A stretch of DNA of 64,000 nt from Scalesia atractyloides (GCA_947069175.1 CAMTDV010000027.1:38825369-38889368), one strand, 5' to 3'. Shown: positions 35,296 through 47,462, counted from the stretch's first letter. Notes: generated by a model from the sequence alone, not told the origin. Translations and numbers: made by a program.

Positions 35296-35769
35296 GATCT
35301 TTCAAGATAATACGATAGTAACGATTAGACGTTTATTTAATATATAGTCTTTCAGTTAATTATAATTTATTATATTCACACACACACACACACATATATA
35401 TATTACATATACAAGTAATCAAGTAAGCAAGCAAGTAAATAAACACATAGTAATTTAAATGTATATAAATGATCTGTCGCATAATTAAGTCAGCTCCGCG
35501 GAATACACCATGCATACTAATCAATAAAATACATCATAATGAAGACATCAAGTTTTTATATATAATAAGACAACTTGTTACATAATCGTTTGCAAAGGAA
35601 ACAACAATGTACTCTGGCAACATCACCCGGTCATACAAGTTTAATACATATAATAGACAAAGTCTTCCTTCACATCAGCGATCTTTGGTCTTCTAGTTGT
35701 CTTCAAAACTCGATGCATAGTCTTCACAAAAACGGCTATCTAGCTCCCATGTCCAAAAGGTACCTGCAA
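35296..35769 (-). other. leader between the 5' frame and gag of Element 1
   Basis: Non-coding; a CA microsatellite lies at 35378-35395. It corresponds to 28223-28648 of Element 2. Confidence 0.5.
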
Positions 35770-36837
35770 GTAAAAGGTCTAAGGTGAGGGAGGGGATGGT
35801 GGTGGGGTAGGGGTAACTTGGCTACCAAGATTGGTGACCTCCTCCTCGAGCTCATAGACTCGACAGAATAGAACACCTATCTGCTGCTTGAGTGCTAGAA
35901 TGCGAGTAGCATGGCCAACTGGTGGCATGGGGGTTGTGGTGGAGGCATTGCATTCGCCTGCCCCTCCATATCATAGACCCTCTTACGGAGGATCTGTATA
36001 TGTTGTTCTAACGAGCGAACCCAGTCCTCTGTAGAGTACGGGGTGAAGTGACACGGATGGTAGGGATCAGACATAAGCATCATATGTTGTGGAGAGTACT
36101 GAGTAGGGCAAGACGGCTCATGAGAATGGCCTGCCTCGTGGGGTGGTGATGATGGTAGTTGTGATGGTCCAGTAGGGTGGGTGAGGTGAAAATGAAGTGA
36201 CTCATGGGTAATCTATCGGATCCAGGATGAATCGCCTATGTTTCTTGGAAAGTGAGGGGTGTCCTCAGCAGATGAGGTAGAGATGCGAAAATACATGTGA
36301 GTGGGGACAGGAGTGGGGGTCGGGGTAGCAATGGGTATAGTGTCAAAGCTGCTGTCAGTAGCATCCGTTCGAAGCCCACTCGACAGATGGCAGAGGAAGA
36401 AACATGGTCGCTCTCGTCAGATGAAGAAATAGTTGCGACTGAAACCACGGGAGAGGACACCTCTAAGAAAGCTACGTCGATAACCTCTCGGTCACCAAGG
36501 TCCTCTTCCAGGTGGTCGACATGAAATACAGGGACCTCGTCCTCGTCGTCCGGTTGATCACAGGGGGCTACATAGCAAGTGGGATGGCGTCAAGGGGTAT
36601 AATCTCAACTAGGTGCTAACCCTCGGGGTGACCAATAATGATTTGGTCATGAAGCTACGGGGGTAATGCTAAGACATCATCCATAAAAAGGGCGTCGTCG
36701 TCTATTTAGTCTTGGTCCACCTACGGCTCAAACTCACTGTCGGAGGATAGGTAGTGCACAATGGGTCCGACCTCATCATCAGAAACGATCTCCATACGAT
36801 CGTGATCGTGGTATATGCTGCTCTCAGCTGATGACAT
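35770..36837 (-). pseudogene. Element 1 reading frame upstream of gag: acidic N-terminus and coiled coil
   Basis: The ATG at 36837 begins MSSAESSIYHDHDRMEIVS, followed by DDEVGPIVHYLSSDSE and IIIGHPEG, with stops at several places where Element 2 has sense codons. The Ser/Asp/Glu-rich middle is visible on both sides of a frame change near 36540. The end (35780-36083) has WVRSLEQHIQILRKRVYDME, then ILALKQQIGVLFCRVYELEE, a heptad-like pattern, and finishes TPTPPPSP. Retention in two independently inserted elements suggests this was part of the normal polyprotein or a separate product; which one is unknown. Confidence 0.6.
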
Positions 36838-37165
36838 GATGACCTAGAAAAATAGTTTGTACGACATGTATATTAACAATTAATTGTTATTTAATATAAA
36901 TATACACGAAATGTAGGCATCACATAATGTCCATTTTATGTTGTACTGTTTATTTTGGGTGAATCAACTTAATGTTTTGTGTCTATCCTTTGTAGACTAA
37001 GTCTGATAATGTCCTTGCATTATTTTGTAAAATGAGTTTATGTAGTGGACCTTGTGAAAAAGTTAAGCAAAGAAAATCTTTTGTTTTGTAAAAATCGTTT
37101 TCATGAGAGGATCATAGTGATCGTAGGCCAGACTCGAGAAGGAATCCCGGTTCACTACAATCGAC

Positions 37166-37177
37166 GCTCTGATACCA
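37166..37177 (-). other. primer binding site of Element 1
   Basis: TGGTATCAGAGC on the - strand, three bases inside the LTR fragment that starts at 37181. Confidence 0.9.
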
Positions 37178-37180
37178 ATC

Positions 37181-37284
37181 TGTCACACCCGTTCAAAGGC
37201 GGAAGCTCGCAGTGTGATCAGATTGATTCTCATTGCATACAAAATCGGTGAACATAATAAATGAAAAAAAACAAGCTCCAATTG
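37181..37284 (-). repeat. 5' LTR of Element 1, first fragment
   Basis: TGTCACACCC start and 'ggcggaag...gtgtgatc.gattg.ttctcattgcata' match the Tekay LTR start. It is cut after 104 bp by Element 3. Confidence 0.8.
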
Positions 37285-37857
37285 TGTAATACCCCGACCG
37301 CGTAAAAGAAACGAACCGCGTCGGAAACGTCGGGGAGTCATGTCACAGAACTATTGTTTCACAACTCATGGAATTTAAAATTTTGTTTTATTAAGTTAAA
37401 TGTTTACATTGTCTTAGGATAAACAAGAACAACACATAAATAAACTGTCTTTCATGGTTTAAGTCACTAAGGCCCACGTCCATTCCTACGTGAAGCATGC
37501 ATCATATTATCAAGCATTGACTTCTGAAACATATGTGAAAAGAGAGTCAGCATAAAAATGCCGGCGAGTACATAGGTTTTGTTAGTGTGTCAAATTCGTG
37601 GCTTTGTATACATATTGGAACACCTTGTCCGACAACAAGAGTCGTTAAGTGAAAACCTCGTATCAAAAGTGTTTGATATTGCAATACAATTAACCAACTA
37701 AAACAAGTTGGTTAGAGTTATGAAAACCTTGTAGCCATGAATCTTGACCAAAACGTTTCTTTTGTAAAATAAACTTGTAATAGATTGATTTAAAAGAAAA
37801 CTTCGTATGGTTTATATCTTTAAATGAGAATCATTGTGTGAAATTGTTCAAAACAAG

Positions 37858-37952
37858 ATGTCCGTGTTATAAACCATTTGTCTTTTTTATAAATCAATCG
37901 TCCATGTCATAAACCAATTGTCCATGTCATAAACAAATTGTCCATGTTTTTA
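37858..37952. repeat. ~20-bp tandem repeats in the Element 3 LTR
   Basis: Four to five imperfect copies of GTCCATGTCATAAACCAATT. Equivalent arrays lie near 44985-45080 and, inverted, near 49100-49200. Confidence 0.8.
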
Positions 37953-38275
37953 ATTGTGAAAACTTTTGATTGTTCTTTAATGAACACATTCAAACCTGTG
38001 TTGACTATACCACCAAAGGGTATCTTTAATAGACCACCAAAGGGTCTCTTTAACTAGACTAACAAACCAACAAATGATTTGTTAATCAGAAACAGTTTCT
38101 GTCATTACCCAAACTTCCACCAAATCCAGTGAACAGTCCGATAATGGGTTTGTCAGTCCTATGGTACCATCACATACTACTGGTCGGCTCGGCCAAAGCT
38201 AATGAATGTCATTCTTGTTATGGATACGCATCAACAAGTTGTTCACATTATTGAAAACGTATTGTTTTGTATATA

Positions 38276-38720
38276 AACCATAGACGTTGTCTTTGAAAAC
38301 TTGAAAATGATTTAGCACATATGTGTCACCCCAAAACATTTGCAAAACATAAAAGAGGGGAACTATGTACTCACTTTGAAAATCATTTTTGTATACATAA
38401 ACCATGTATATTGTTTTGAAATCTTGAAAATAATTATAGGCACATATGACTCACCCCAAAACATTTAGAAAATGGAAAAGAGGTGAACTATGTAGTCACT
38501 TTGAAAATCATTTCGTATATATAAACCATGTATATTGTTTTGAAATCTTGAAAATAATATAGGCACATATGAATCACCCTAAAACATTTGAAAACGTAAA
38601 AGAGGGGGGGGGGGTATGCACTCACATAAGCCGTCGTAGTAAATATGTAGATTTGAAAAGATAGTTTAGCACATACGAATCACCCCAAAACATTTTAAAA
38701 CGTAAAATAGGAGACTATGT
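38276..38720. repeat. 122-bp tandem repeats in the Element 3 LTR (about 3.5 copies)
   Basis: Units beginning AAACCATGTATATTGTTTTG start at about 38276, 38400 and 38523, with a partial unit after 38650. On the - strand each contains an AGTGAGTACATAG-like motif, identical in form to a splice donor. A G9 run at about 38603 marks a slippage site. The other LTR has the same array near 45400-45850. Confidence 0.85.
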
Positions 38721-39829
38721 ACTTACCTGGGATTGCGAAAGTGTTCTTGATCAACGAAATAAACAAAGCTCAAACGTGTCCTAATGTGTTAGATAAATAT
38801 GTTAGCGTGTCGGGACTACAAACGGGAGATCAGATAGAATGAAGTCTTGTAAACCAAATGAGTGTTGGAACTCATGTGATATGGTTTAACAAACTTAACA
38901 TTCTGATTTGGAAAGGATCCAAAGTGCTTTTGACCCATTATGACTCGTTAAGGTAGTTTACGCTACTTTAACGGGTCATTAGCGTAAACGTGTGATCGGA
39001 TGGTTAACATGTCCTATGATAAGTCTTAAATGCCCAAGCATGTTTGAAAATGTTAAAACATTAGAGTATATGTTAAAAATTTGGTTACATGTGTTTAAAA
39101 TGGATTTATGCACAAAAGAGCATTTTGGTCATAATTTGTTTTCGAACATAGAAGTAACTTATCATAACACTAACCAAACAATGTGTCCATAAGGTATAAC
39201 CTCAGTAGGTTATTCCCTATGTAACTATGGAAACAAATATGTGTTGGTAGGATCCTAAGATCTACCAAACGGGTCGGATTCGAAAGTCAAAGCGGTGGTC
39301 AAGACCACACGACTTACGACCCTAAATAAGCACTAAACTAGAAGTGACGAGTTTGACATGTCAAAATATGTCTAACTGAGTTTATAAAACTGTTTTGGTA
39401 TTAAAACTTGGTGTTTTAATACCCAAAAATAGTTTCGTCGTAAAATGCACATCATGTGCATTTTTTACCAAAACTTTAACTCGTCACATCAACTAGTAAA
39501 CGTGGTAATCAGAAGGTGATTTCGCTAGGGATTATAACCTTCGTGATTAGGATCACGTTGCAAAGTTCAATTGAACTTTGACTTGACCAAATATGGTCAG
39601 AACCAAAAGTCAATCAGGAAGCCAAACTGTTCGACTTTTAGCTCAAAATAGCTAAAAAAAATTAAAGAACTAGGAAGAGTACTTACTCGTGTTGAAGAAC
39701 ACTTTCGGAACTCAAGATAGGAGGTTTCCAAACGTTGTAAACAAGCTCTAAGAAGGATAGAAAGAAGAATTCACACTTTGCTTTGAAGTGTTTTGAAGTG
39801 GTGTGAAAAAAAATGGAAGAATCATGGGG

Positions 39830-39838
39830 TATTTATAG
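39830..39838 (-). promoter_or_regulatory. TATA box of the Element 3 LTR (3' copy)
   Basis: - strand CTATAAATA followed by CCCC. Equivalent boxes are at 46931-46939 (- strand, 5' LTR, the one driving the element) and 47491-47499 (+ strand, inverted LTR). Consensus and conservation only. Confidence 0.65.
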
Positions 39839-40355
39839 TATTTTATGATTAAGTAGGTGATGACAAGTGTCCTCAAGTGTGGATTAGTGTCCTAACATGA
39901 GTCAAAACCATATTAAGTGTGGCAAAATGAGTACTAGGTGTCAAAAATTGGAGATAGGTGGCAAACTTAGTGAAGAAGCAAAAATATTTATTATTTTTTT
40001 TTGACATTTTTTGCCCTTGGACTTGTATTTTCACTTTTTTGCCATTTTTAACCCATTTTACCTAATATTTAGGTTATATAAAGGTGTTAAGACATGTGTA
40101 ACTTGGATTATGCCTGAAAATGTCATGGATTTCGGTTCGTTCGGTTATACGGTTTTGCGTTGCGCAAAAATGCGTAAAACACTTTAACGAACACGAAAAT
40201 GATCGAAATTGTGCAACGATTGACATTTTTGCATTTTCGTCAATAAAATACAAGATTTTATTGAATAAAAAAATATTTGGAAATAAAACACAGGGTTTCA
40301 TTGAATACGAAATTGTTTGTAATTGTGCAATGATTGAAAAGGCACAAATATCACA

Positions 40356-40370
40356 GTCTCCCCTACTTTT
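40356..40370 (-). other. polypurine tract of Element 3
   Basis: - strand AAAGTAGGGGAGAC directly before the LTR start TGTGATATTTG. Confidence 0.75.
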
Positions 40371-41221
40371 GGAATTTTCATACCGAAAGTTAATTAGAGG
40401 AAACTTTGTGAAACAGATGTGGATATTTCGCTTTCATCTGATCCTCTCGTTCCCATGTAAATTATGGGCCATGTTTGGATTCCCAGGGAACTTTAACTAT
40501 CGGTATACGTCTACGCTTGAGTTAATTAGCTTCACGGTCCAATATCTCCACAGGTTTCTCGACAAAGTGCATAGTGTCATCAACCTGAATTTCGTCAAGG
40601 GGAATGTGGAGGTTTTTATCGGCTAAACACTATCTGAAATTGGACACGTGGAATGTTGGGTGAATATTCCCAAGTTCAGGACGTAGCTCAAGCCGGTAGG
40701 CCACTTTTTCCGATTCTCTCAACGATCTTGAATGGGCCAATATATTGTGGTGCAAGTTTTCCTTTCTTTCAAAATCTAATCACACCTTTCCAAGGGGATA
40801 CCTTGACAAGGACGTGATCACAAACTTGGAATTCCAAGGGCTTGCGTCGTTTGTCCGCATAACTCTTTTGACGGCTTCTAGCTGTCAGAAGGTTATCGCG
40901 AATTTGCTTGACTTTGCATGTTGTGTCGTGAATGAGTTCAGGCCCAGTGAGCTGAGCTTCACCGACCTCATTCCAGCAGACAGGTGAATGACATTTTCGA
41001 TCGTATAGAGCTTCGAAAGGCACCATATTGATGCTGGCGTGATAACTATTGTTGTAGCAGAATTCGACCAATGGTAGATGCAAATCCCAACTACCACCAA
41101 AGTCGATCACACATGCTCTAAGCATATCCTCCAGTGTTTGAATTTTCCTTTCAGATTGTCCATCTGTTTGAGGATGATAAGCAATGCTCAGATTAAGTTT
41201 GGTTCCCATGGCAGATTGCAT
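40371..41221 (-). pseudogene. Element 3 integrase C-terminal region and chromodomain-like end
   Basis: 40769-41221 is open: MGTKLNLSIAYHPQTDGQSE carries the catalytic Glu in its QSER-type motif; DMLRACVIDFGGSWDLHLPL, KSYADKRRKPLEFQV and VSPWKGVIRF follow. Left of it, frames are broken. Near 40470-40570 the chromodomain-like tail is clear: HFVEKPVEILDRE, RRRIPIVKVPWESKHGP, FTWEREDQMKAKYPHLFHK. Two stops sit in it (after EAN and after GP), both where Gln or Glu codons are normal. This tail places Element 3 in the Tekay/Del group, like Elements 1 and 2. Confidence 0.8.
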
Positions 41222-41254
41222 GGTCTTCCAAAAGTGAGATAAGAATCGAGCATC

Positions 41255-41896
41255 TCAATCGGATATGATGTTCAAAGGAACACCATGACGAGATACAATC
41301 TCATCAACGTAGATCTTGGTGAGTTTGTCAGCAGATAGATCCTCACGAATTGCCAAAAAGTGTGCTGACTTTGTTAGATGATCGATGATTACCCAAATGG
41401 CATCATGACCTCTATGTGTACGCGGTAGTTTAATGATGAGATCCATTGCAATGTTCTCCCACTTCCACACCGGTATTTAGGGTTGCTCAAGTAAACCAGA
41501 TGGGCGTTGATATTCTGCCTTAATTTTAAGACGAGTTAGGAATTTAGACACATATAAGGAAATGTCCTTCTTCATACCAGGCCACCAATACTGGGTACGG
41601 AGATCCTTATACATTTTGTTTGCACCAGGATGGATTGAATAACTAGACTTATGAGCTTCGTCCATGAATAAGGTGTGGGGATTATCTTGATTCGGAATCC
41701 ATAAACGGTTCTTGTAGTAGAGTAATCCGTTATCTTTTGTTTCGAGTTGAAGTTCGAGATTTTGTGGTAGCTCATTTTTCAACAAGCTTTGGGTCACACA
41801 TGTATGTTGTGCTTGAAGGATACGTGTCTGGATATCAGATTGAACTCGAACACAATGAAGTTTGACATGTTCCTTACGACCAAGTGCATCAGCCAC
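41255..41896 (-). pseudogene. Element 3 integrase zinc-binding and core regions
   Basis: 41477-41896 begins at the end of RNase H (MADALGRKEHVKLH) and encodes the zinc-binding region SYSIHPGANKMYKDL, QYWWPGMKKDISLYV. The Cys pair expected as CLTC now reads FLTR, so zinc binding is lost. 41255-41470 encodes IAMDLIIKLPRTHRGH (first catalytic Asp), VIIDHLTKSAHFLA and RHGVPLNIISD (second Asp). A TAA-type stop near 41475 separates the two. Confidence 0.8.
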
Positions 41897-41955
41897 AACA
41901 TTCGTCTTACCAGGATGGTAGCGAATCTCGCAGTCGTATTCGTTCAGAAGTTCAC

Positions 41956-43019
41956 CTAATGTCGTTGTCTCATGTTAAGCTCCTTTTGATTGAATATGTG
42001 TTGGAGAATTTTGTGGTCAGTGAAAACCACACATTTCGTACCGTAAAGGTAGTGTCTCCAAATTTTGAGAGAAAAAACTACGACTCCTAACTCAAGATCA
42101 TGAGTTGTGTAGTTCTTCTCATGGATTTTCAATTGTCCTGACGTATAGGCTATGACTTTGTCTCTTTGCATGAGAACACAACCAAGGCCTTGGTTTGATG
42201 TGTCACAATAGACAACGAAATCGTCATTGCCTTTGGGTAAAGATAAAACAGGAGCATTACAGAGTTTTTATTTCAGTGTTTGAAAGGCTTCCTCTTGTTT
42301 GGGTCCCCACTCGAAAGGTTTATTCTTCTAAGTCAAAGTGGTGAAAGGAACCGTCATCTTTGAAAAGTTCGCAATGAATCATTGATAGTATCCAGCAAGA
42401 CCAAGAAATGAACAAACTTCGGTAGTAGTAGTAGGTGTACTCCAATCCCTAATCATATTGATTTTGGTAGGATCTACATGTATACCTTGTTCGTTAACAA
42501 TGTGTCCCAAAAATTGAACTTCTTTTAGCAAAAATTCACATTTGGAGAATTTGGCGTAAAGTTATTCTTTCTTCAGGAGCTCCATCATTAGACGGAGATG
42601 TTGTTCGTGATCAGCACAAGACTTAGAATAAATGAGGATGTCGTCGATTAAAACAATGATGAACTTGTCTAAATAAGGGTTACAAAGCCTATTCATTAAG
42701 TCCATGAAGACGGTAGGAGCATTCGTCAAACCAAAAGGCATGACAGTGAACTCGTAATGGTTGTATCTAGTGCGAAAAGCAGTCTTGGAATATCTTCTTA
42801 GAGTACACGAAGTTGATGATACCCAGAACGCAGATCAATCTTTGAAAAGCAGGTCGCACCTTGTAGCTGATCAAAGAGATCATCAATGCGAGGTACGGGA
42901 TATAGATTTTTTATTGTGAGTTTGTTGAGCTCACGATAATCGATACACATACGAAATGATCCATCCTTCTTTTTCACCCAAGGTGAAAAGTTCGGACGAA
43001 TGAATCCCTTTTCTGAAAG
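41956..43019 (-). pseudogene. Element 3 reverse transcriptase and RNase H
   Basis: RNase H is seen in 41956-42171 (VIAYTSGQLKIHEKNYTTHD, ELGVVVFSLK, FTDHKILQHIF). RT lies in broken frames to 43019. Its catalytic box, IVLIDDILIYSK, is intact at about 42625-42660, and GHVVNEQG-type and KFIIVL segments are readable. A frameshift lies near 41960, where RQRHW should continue, and another near 42800. The enzyme would be inactive because the frames cannot be joined in one product. Confidence 0.75.
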
Positions 43020-43660
43020 TTATTGGAGTTCCTTTGACAACTCTTGCATTTCAGACGGTGCAAGACAGTAAGGAGATTTGGCAATTGGGTTGGCACCAGG
43101 TACAAGGTCAATACGAAACTCAACTTCACGAATTGGGGGTAAACCAGGTAGCTCTTTAGGAAACACCTCAGGATATTCCCAAACAACGGGGATGTCCTGA
43201 ACAGTTTTGCCCTTGCCTTTTTCCTCTATGATAAGTGCCAAGAAGGCTACATAATTCTTTCGTATGTATTTTTGGGCCTGGGTACAGGTCATGAGTTTTA
43301 GGCTACTAGAGGGTTTCTCTCCGTGAACTTCTAAGGTTCCGCCATATGAAAGAGGTATACGAACAACCTTGTCGAAACAGATCAACTCAACATGGTGTTT
43401 GGTTAACCAATCCATTCCTATGATGATGTCAAAACTCCAGAGGTGCATTGGTGTGAGGTCAATGGGAAAAAGGTGGTTATCCAAGTTCAATTGGCAACTA
43501 CGAATAACACAGTTGAGCAAAAGGGGTTCACCACTACCTAATTCCACCGCTAAGGGTTTTCCTAGTTTAGTTCTAGGCATTGAAATCAAAGGTTCAAAGG
43601 CTAGTGACATAAAACTTCTATCAGCACCCGAATCGAAAAGAATAGAAGTACGATGATTGT
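43020..43660 (-). pseudogene. Element 3 protease and RT N-terminal linker (196 codons open)
   Basis: Just upstream of the open frame the protease active site reads LFDSGADRSF, with the D-S-G triad intact, and continues SLAFEPLISMPRTKLGKP. Then follow FDIIIGMDWLTKHHVEL, VVRIPLSYGGTLEVHGEKP, EYPEVFPKELPGLPP and LAPSEMQELSKELQ to a stop at 43020. It is the only protease in the window with an unaltered catalytic triad. Confidence 0.85.
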
Positions 43661-43905
43661 TAACAAGGAACGTATTGTTAATGACTTCGTTATTAGCACA
43701 AGCCTAGTTGGCATTGATGTTGAACGCACGTCCATGGGTTGGATTTGCATTCGCGTTCACCAATTTTGGCAGTTGTTTCTAAAGTGACCCATCTCGCCAC
43801 AATTGTAGCAAGAACTAGGTGGGAACGGAGGTCTAGCACGTTTGGCTTGGGGTTGAACAGGGTTCTTGATAGCTTGTTTTGGGGCCGAATGACAAACATT
43901 GGCTA
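43661..43905 (-). pseudogene. Element 3 Gag remnant: zinc knuckle
   Basis: The - strand near 43770-43830 encodes PPFPPSSCYNCGEMGHFRNN, a complete CX2CX4HX4C knuckle, then CQNW and a stop. The Gag core upstream of it (YCSRAELQ and so on) is absent, so a deletion removed most of Gag. Confidence 0.75.
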
Positions 43906-44428
43906 ATCTAGAGAGATGTTAAAAATATCAATGAAATATAAGGATGGGGGTCATTCGTTCGTTACTTAAAAATAAACAAACAACACACAGTGACTAATCA
44001 AAGTAAACTGGTCTTTATAATGCATCACGAAGACATGCTTTAGCCTATAAGTGGACACTCACCCCAAGAGTTCCCAGGTAAGAGTGACTGGTCCGATAAG
44101 CGGATTTGTACGAACACTCTAGCCTTAGACAGAAAACTCAGGGTAGAGGCATCCACCCTTCTAGATTGCACGTGATCACATTAACAAAACCAAACTTTGA
44201 TGGGATTTTGAAAACTTACAAGGCTTAAAGCCAAAATAAATCATCTAAGGATAAATGATTGATTTTCAAAACAAATTTGTAACTTGTGTATTTGTTTTGG
44301 TAATCACCTAAGGATAGGTGATGGTATTGTTTTAATAATCTAAACGCAAGATAACTCGCGTTAGGGTCCTAAGAAGGTTATACTCTAGGTCAAAGCATTA
44401 CTAATAACCAAATTCCCGATAACCATAA
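43906..44428 (-). other. leader of Element 3
   Basis: No coding potential. It runs from the PBS to the truncated Gag. Confidence 0.6.
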
Positions 44429-44440
44429 GCTCTGATACCA
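44429..44440 (-). other. primer binding site of Element 3
   Basis: TGGTATCAGAGC on the - strand, seven bases from the 5' LTR end. Confidence 0.9.
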
Positions 44441-44447
44441 ATCTTTC

Positions 44448-47433
44448 TATAACACCCCGACCGCGTAAAACAACGAACCACGGCGGAAACGTCGGGGAGT
44501 CATGTCAAAGAACTATTGTTTCACAACTCATGGAATTTAAATTTTGTTTTATTAAGTTAAATGTTTACATTGTCTTGGGATAAACAAGAACAACATATAA
44601 ATAAACTGTCTTTCATGTTTTAAGTCACCAAGGCCCATGCCCATTCCTACGTGAAGCATGCATCAAGCATTGGCTCCTGAAATATATGTGAAAAGAGAGT
44701 CAGCGTAAAAATGCCGACGAGTACATAGGTTTTGTGAGTGTATCAAATTCGTGGCTTTGTATACATATTGCAACACCTCGTCCGACTACAAGAGTCGTTA
44801 AGTGAAAACCTCGTATCAAAAGTGTTTGATATTGCAATACAATTAACCAAGTAAAACAAGTTGGTTAGAGTTATGAAAACCTTGTAACCATGAATCTTGA
44901 CCAAAACGTTTCTTTTGTAAAATAAACTTGTAAAATATGGTTTATATCTTTAAATGAAAATCATTGCATGATATTGTTCAAAACCATTTGTCCGTGTTAT
45001 AAACCAATTGTCTGTGTTATAAATCAATAGTCCGTGTCATAAACCAATTGTCCATGTCATAATAACATATCGTCCATGTTTTTAATTATGAAAACTTTTG
45101 ATTGTTCTTAAATGAACACATTCAAACCTGTGTTGAGTATACCTCCAAAGGGTATCTTTAATAGACCACCAAAGGGTCTCTTTAACTAGACTAACAAACC
45201 AATAAATGATTTGTTAATCAGAAACAGTTTCTGTCATTACCCAAACTTCCACCAAATCCAGAGAACAGTCCGATAATGGGATTGTCAGTCCTATGGTACC
45301 ATCACATACTACTGATCGGCTCAGCCAAAGCTAATGAATGTCATTCGTGTTATGGATTACGCATCAATAAGTTGTTCACATTATTGAAATCGTATTGTTT
45401 TATATATAAACCATAGACGTTGTCTTTGAAAACTTGAAAATGATTTAGCACATATGAGTCACCCCAAAACATTTGCAAAACATAAAAGAGGGGAACTATG
45501 TACTCACTTTGAAAATCATTTTTGTATACATAAACCATGTATATTGTTTTGAAATCTTGAAAATAATTATAGGCACATATGAATCACCCCAAAACATTTA
45601 GAAAATGGAAAAGAGGTGAACTATGTAGTCACTTTGAAAATCATTTCGTATATATAAACCATGTATATTGTTTTGAAATCTTGAAAATAATATAGGCACA
45701 TATGAATCACCCTAAAACATTTGAAAACGTAAAAGGGGGAGGGGTATGCACTCACATAAGCCTTCGTAGTAAATATGTAGATTTGAAAAGATAGTTTAGC
45801 ACATACGAATCACCCCAAAACAATTGAAAACGTAAATAGGGGACTATGTACTCACCTGGGATTGCGAAAGTGTTCTTGATCAACGAAATAAACAAAGCTC
45901 AAACGTGTCCTAATGTGTTAGATAAATATGTTAGCGTGTCGGACTACAAACGGGAGATCGGATAGAATGAAGTCTTATAAATCAAACGAGTGTTGGAACA
46001 CATGTGATATGGTTTAACAAACTTAACATTCTGATTTGGAAAGGATCCTAAGTGCTTTTGAACCATTATGACTCGTTAAGGTAGTTTACGCTACTTTAAC
46101 GGGTCATTAGCGTAAACGTGTGATCGGATGGTTAACAAGTCCTATGAAAGTCTTAAATGCCCAAGCATGTTTGAAAATGTTAAAACATCAGAGTATATGT
46201 AAAAAATTATGCTACATGTGTTTAAAATGGATTTATGCGCAAAAGAGCATTTTGGTCATAACTTTTTTTCGAACATAGAAGTAACTTATCATTACACTAA
46301 CCAAACGATGTGTCCATAAGGTATAACCTCAGTAGGTTATTCCCTATGTAACTATGGAAACAAATATGTGTTTGGTAGGATCCTAAGATCTACCAAACGG
46401 GTCGGATTCGAAAGTCAAAGCGGTGGTCAAGACCGCTCGACTTACGACCCTAAATAAGCACTAAACTAGAAGTGACGAGTTTGACATGTCAAAATATGTC
46501 TAACTGAGTTTGTAAAACTGTTTTGGTATTAAAACTTGGTGTTTTGATACCCGAAAATAGTTTCGTCGTAAAGTGCACATCATGTGCATTTTTTACCGAA
46601 ACTTTAACTCGTCACATCAACTAGTAAACATGGTAATCAGAAGGTGATTTCACAAGGGATTATAACCTTAGTGATTAGGATCATGTTGCAAATTTCAATT
46701 AAACTTTGACTTGACCAAATATGGCAGAACCAAAAGTCAATCAAGAAGCCAAACTGTTCGAATTTTGCTCAAAATAGCTAAAAAATTAAAGAACTAGGAA
46801 GAGTACTTACTCGTGTTAAAGAACACTTCAGGAACTCAAGATAGGAGGATTCCAAATGTTGGAAACAAGCTCCAAGAATGATAGAAAGAAGATTTTGAAG
46901 TGGTGTTAAAAAAATGGAAAAATCATGGGGTATTTATAGTATTTTAGGATTAAGGAGGGGATGACAAGTGTCGTCAAGTGTGGATTAGTGCCCTAACATG
47001 TGTCAACACCATATTAAATGTTGCAAAGTGAGTGCTAGGTGTCAAAAATTGGAGGTAGGTGGCAAACTTGGTGAACAAGCAAAAATATTTTTTTTTTTTT
47101 TTTTGACATTTTGTCCCTTGGACTTCTATTTTCACTTGTTTGCAATTTTTAACCCCTTTAACATAATATTTAGGTTATATAAAGGTGTTAAGACATGTGT
47201 AACTTGGATTGTGCCTGAAAATGTCGTGGATGTTGGTTCGTTTGGTTGTACGGTTATGCGTTTCACAAAAATGCGTAAAACGCTTTAACGAACACAAAAA
47301 TGATCGAAATTGTGCAACGATTGACATTTATGCATTCTCATCAATAAAATACAAGATTTTATTGAATAAAAAAATATTTGGAAATAAAACACAGGGTTTC
47401 ATTGAATACGAAATTTTTTGTAATTGTGCAATG
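44448..47433 (-). repeat. 5' LTR of Element 3 (2,986 bp, U3 tip missing)
   Basis: Starts TATAACACCCCGACC (TG to TA change) on the + strand and matches 37285-40333 closely. The last ~22 bases (ending AATATCACA in the other LTR) are missing; at 47434 the sequence changes to 'ttttggtttgacatg'. Confidence 0.9.
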
Positions 47434-47462
47434 ACTTTTGGTTTGACATGTCCTAATCACGA

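Larger units (their letters stand above)
37285..40355 (-). repeat. 3' LTR of Element 3 (3,071 bp)
   Basis: Starts TGTAATACCCCGACC and ends AATATCACA (+ strand). It contains ~20-bp repeats, a 122-bp tandem repeat, an 11-bp perfect inverted repeat at 39442-39464 (AAAATGCACAT, one base, then its mirror) and a TATA box. All are shared with 44448-47433 and mostly with 47463-49743. Confidence 0.9.
37285..47433 (-). mobile_element. Element 3: second Tekay-type chromovirus family with ~3-kb LTRs
   Basis: LTRs at 37285-40355 and 44448-47433 bracket a 4.1-kb internal region with PBS, one Gag zinc knuckle, protease, RT, RNase H, integrase and a chromodomain-like end, all on the - strand. Most of Gag is missing: only about 0.5 kb of non-coding DNA lies between the PBS and the knuckle. 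The LTRs begin and end differently from those of Elements 1 and 2 (TGTAATACCCC on the + strand). No matching target duplication flanks it, because the right side was rearranged with an inverted LTR. Confidence 0.9.

Noticed and set aside
40120..40626. 168-residue frame on the + strand
   Set aside because: Antisense to the chromodomain end of Element 3 and running into its LTR.
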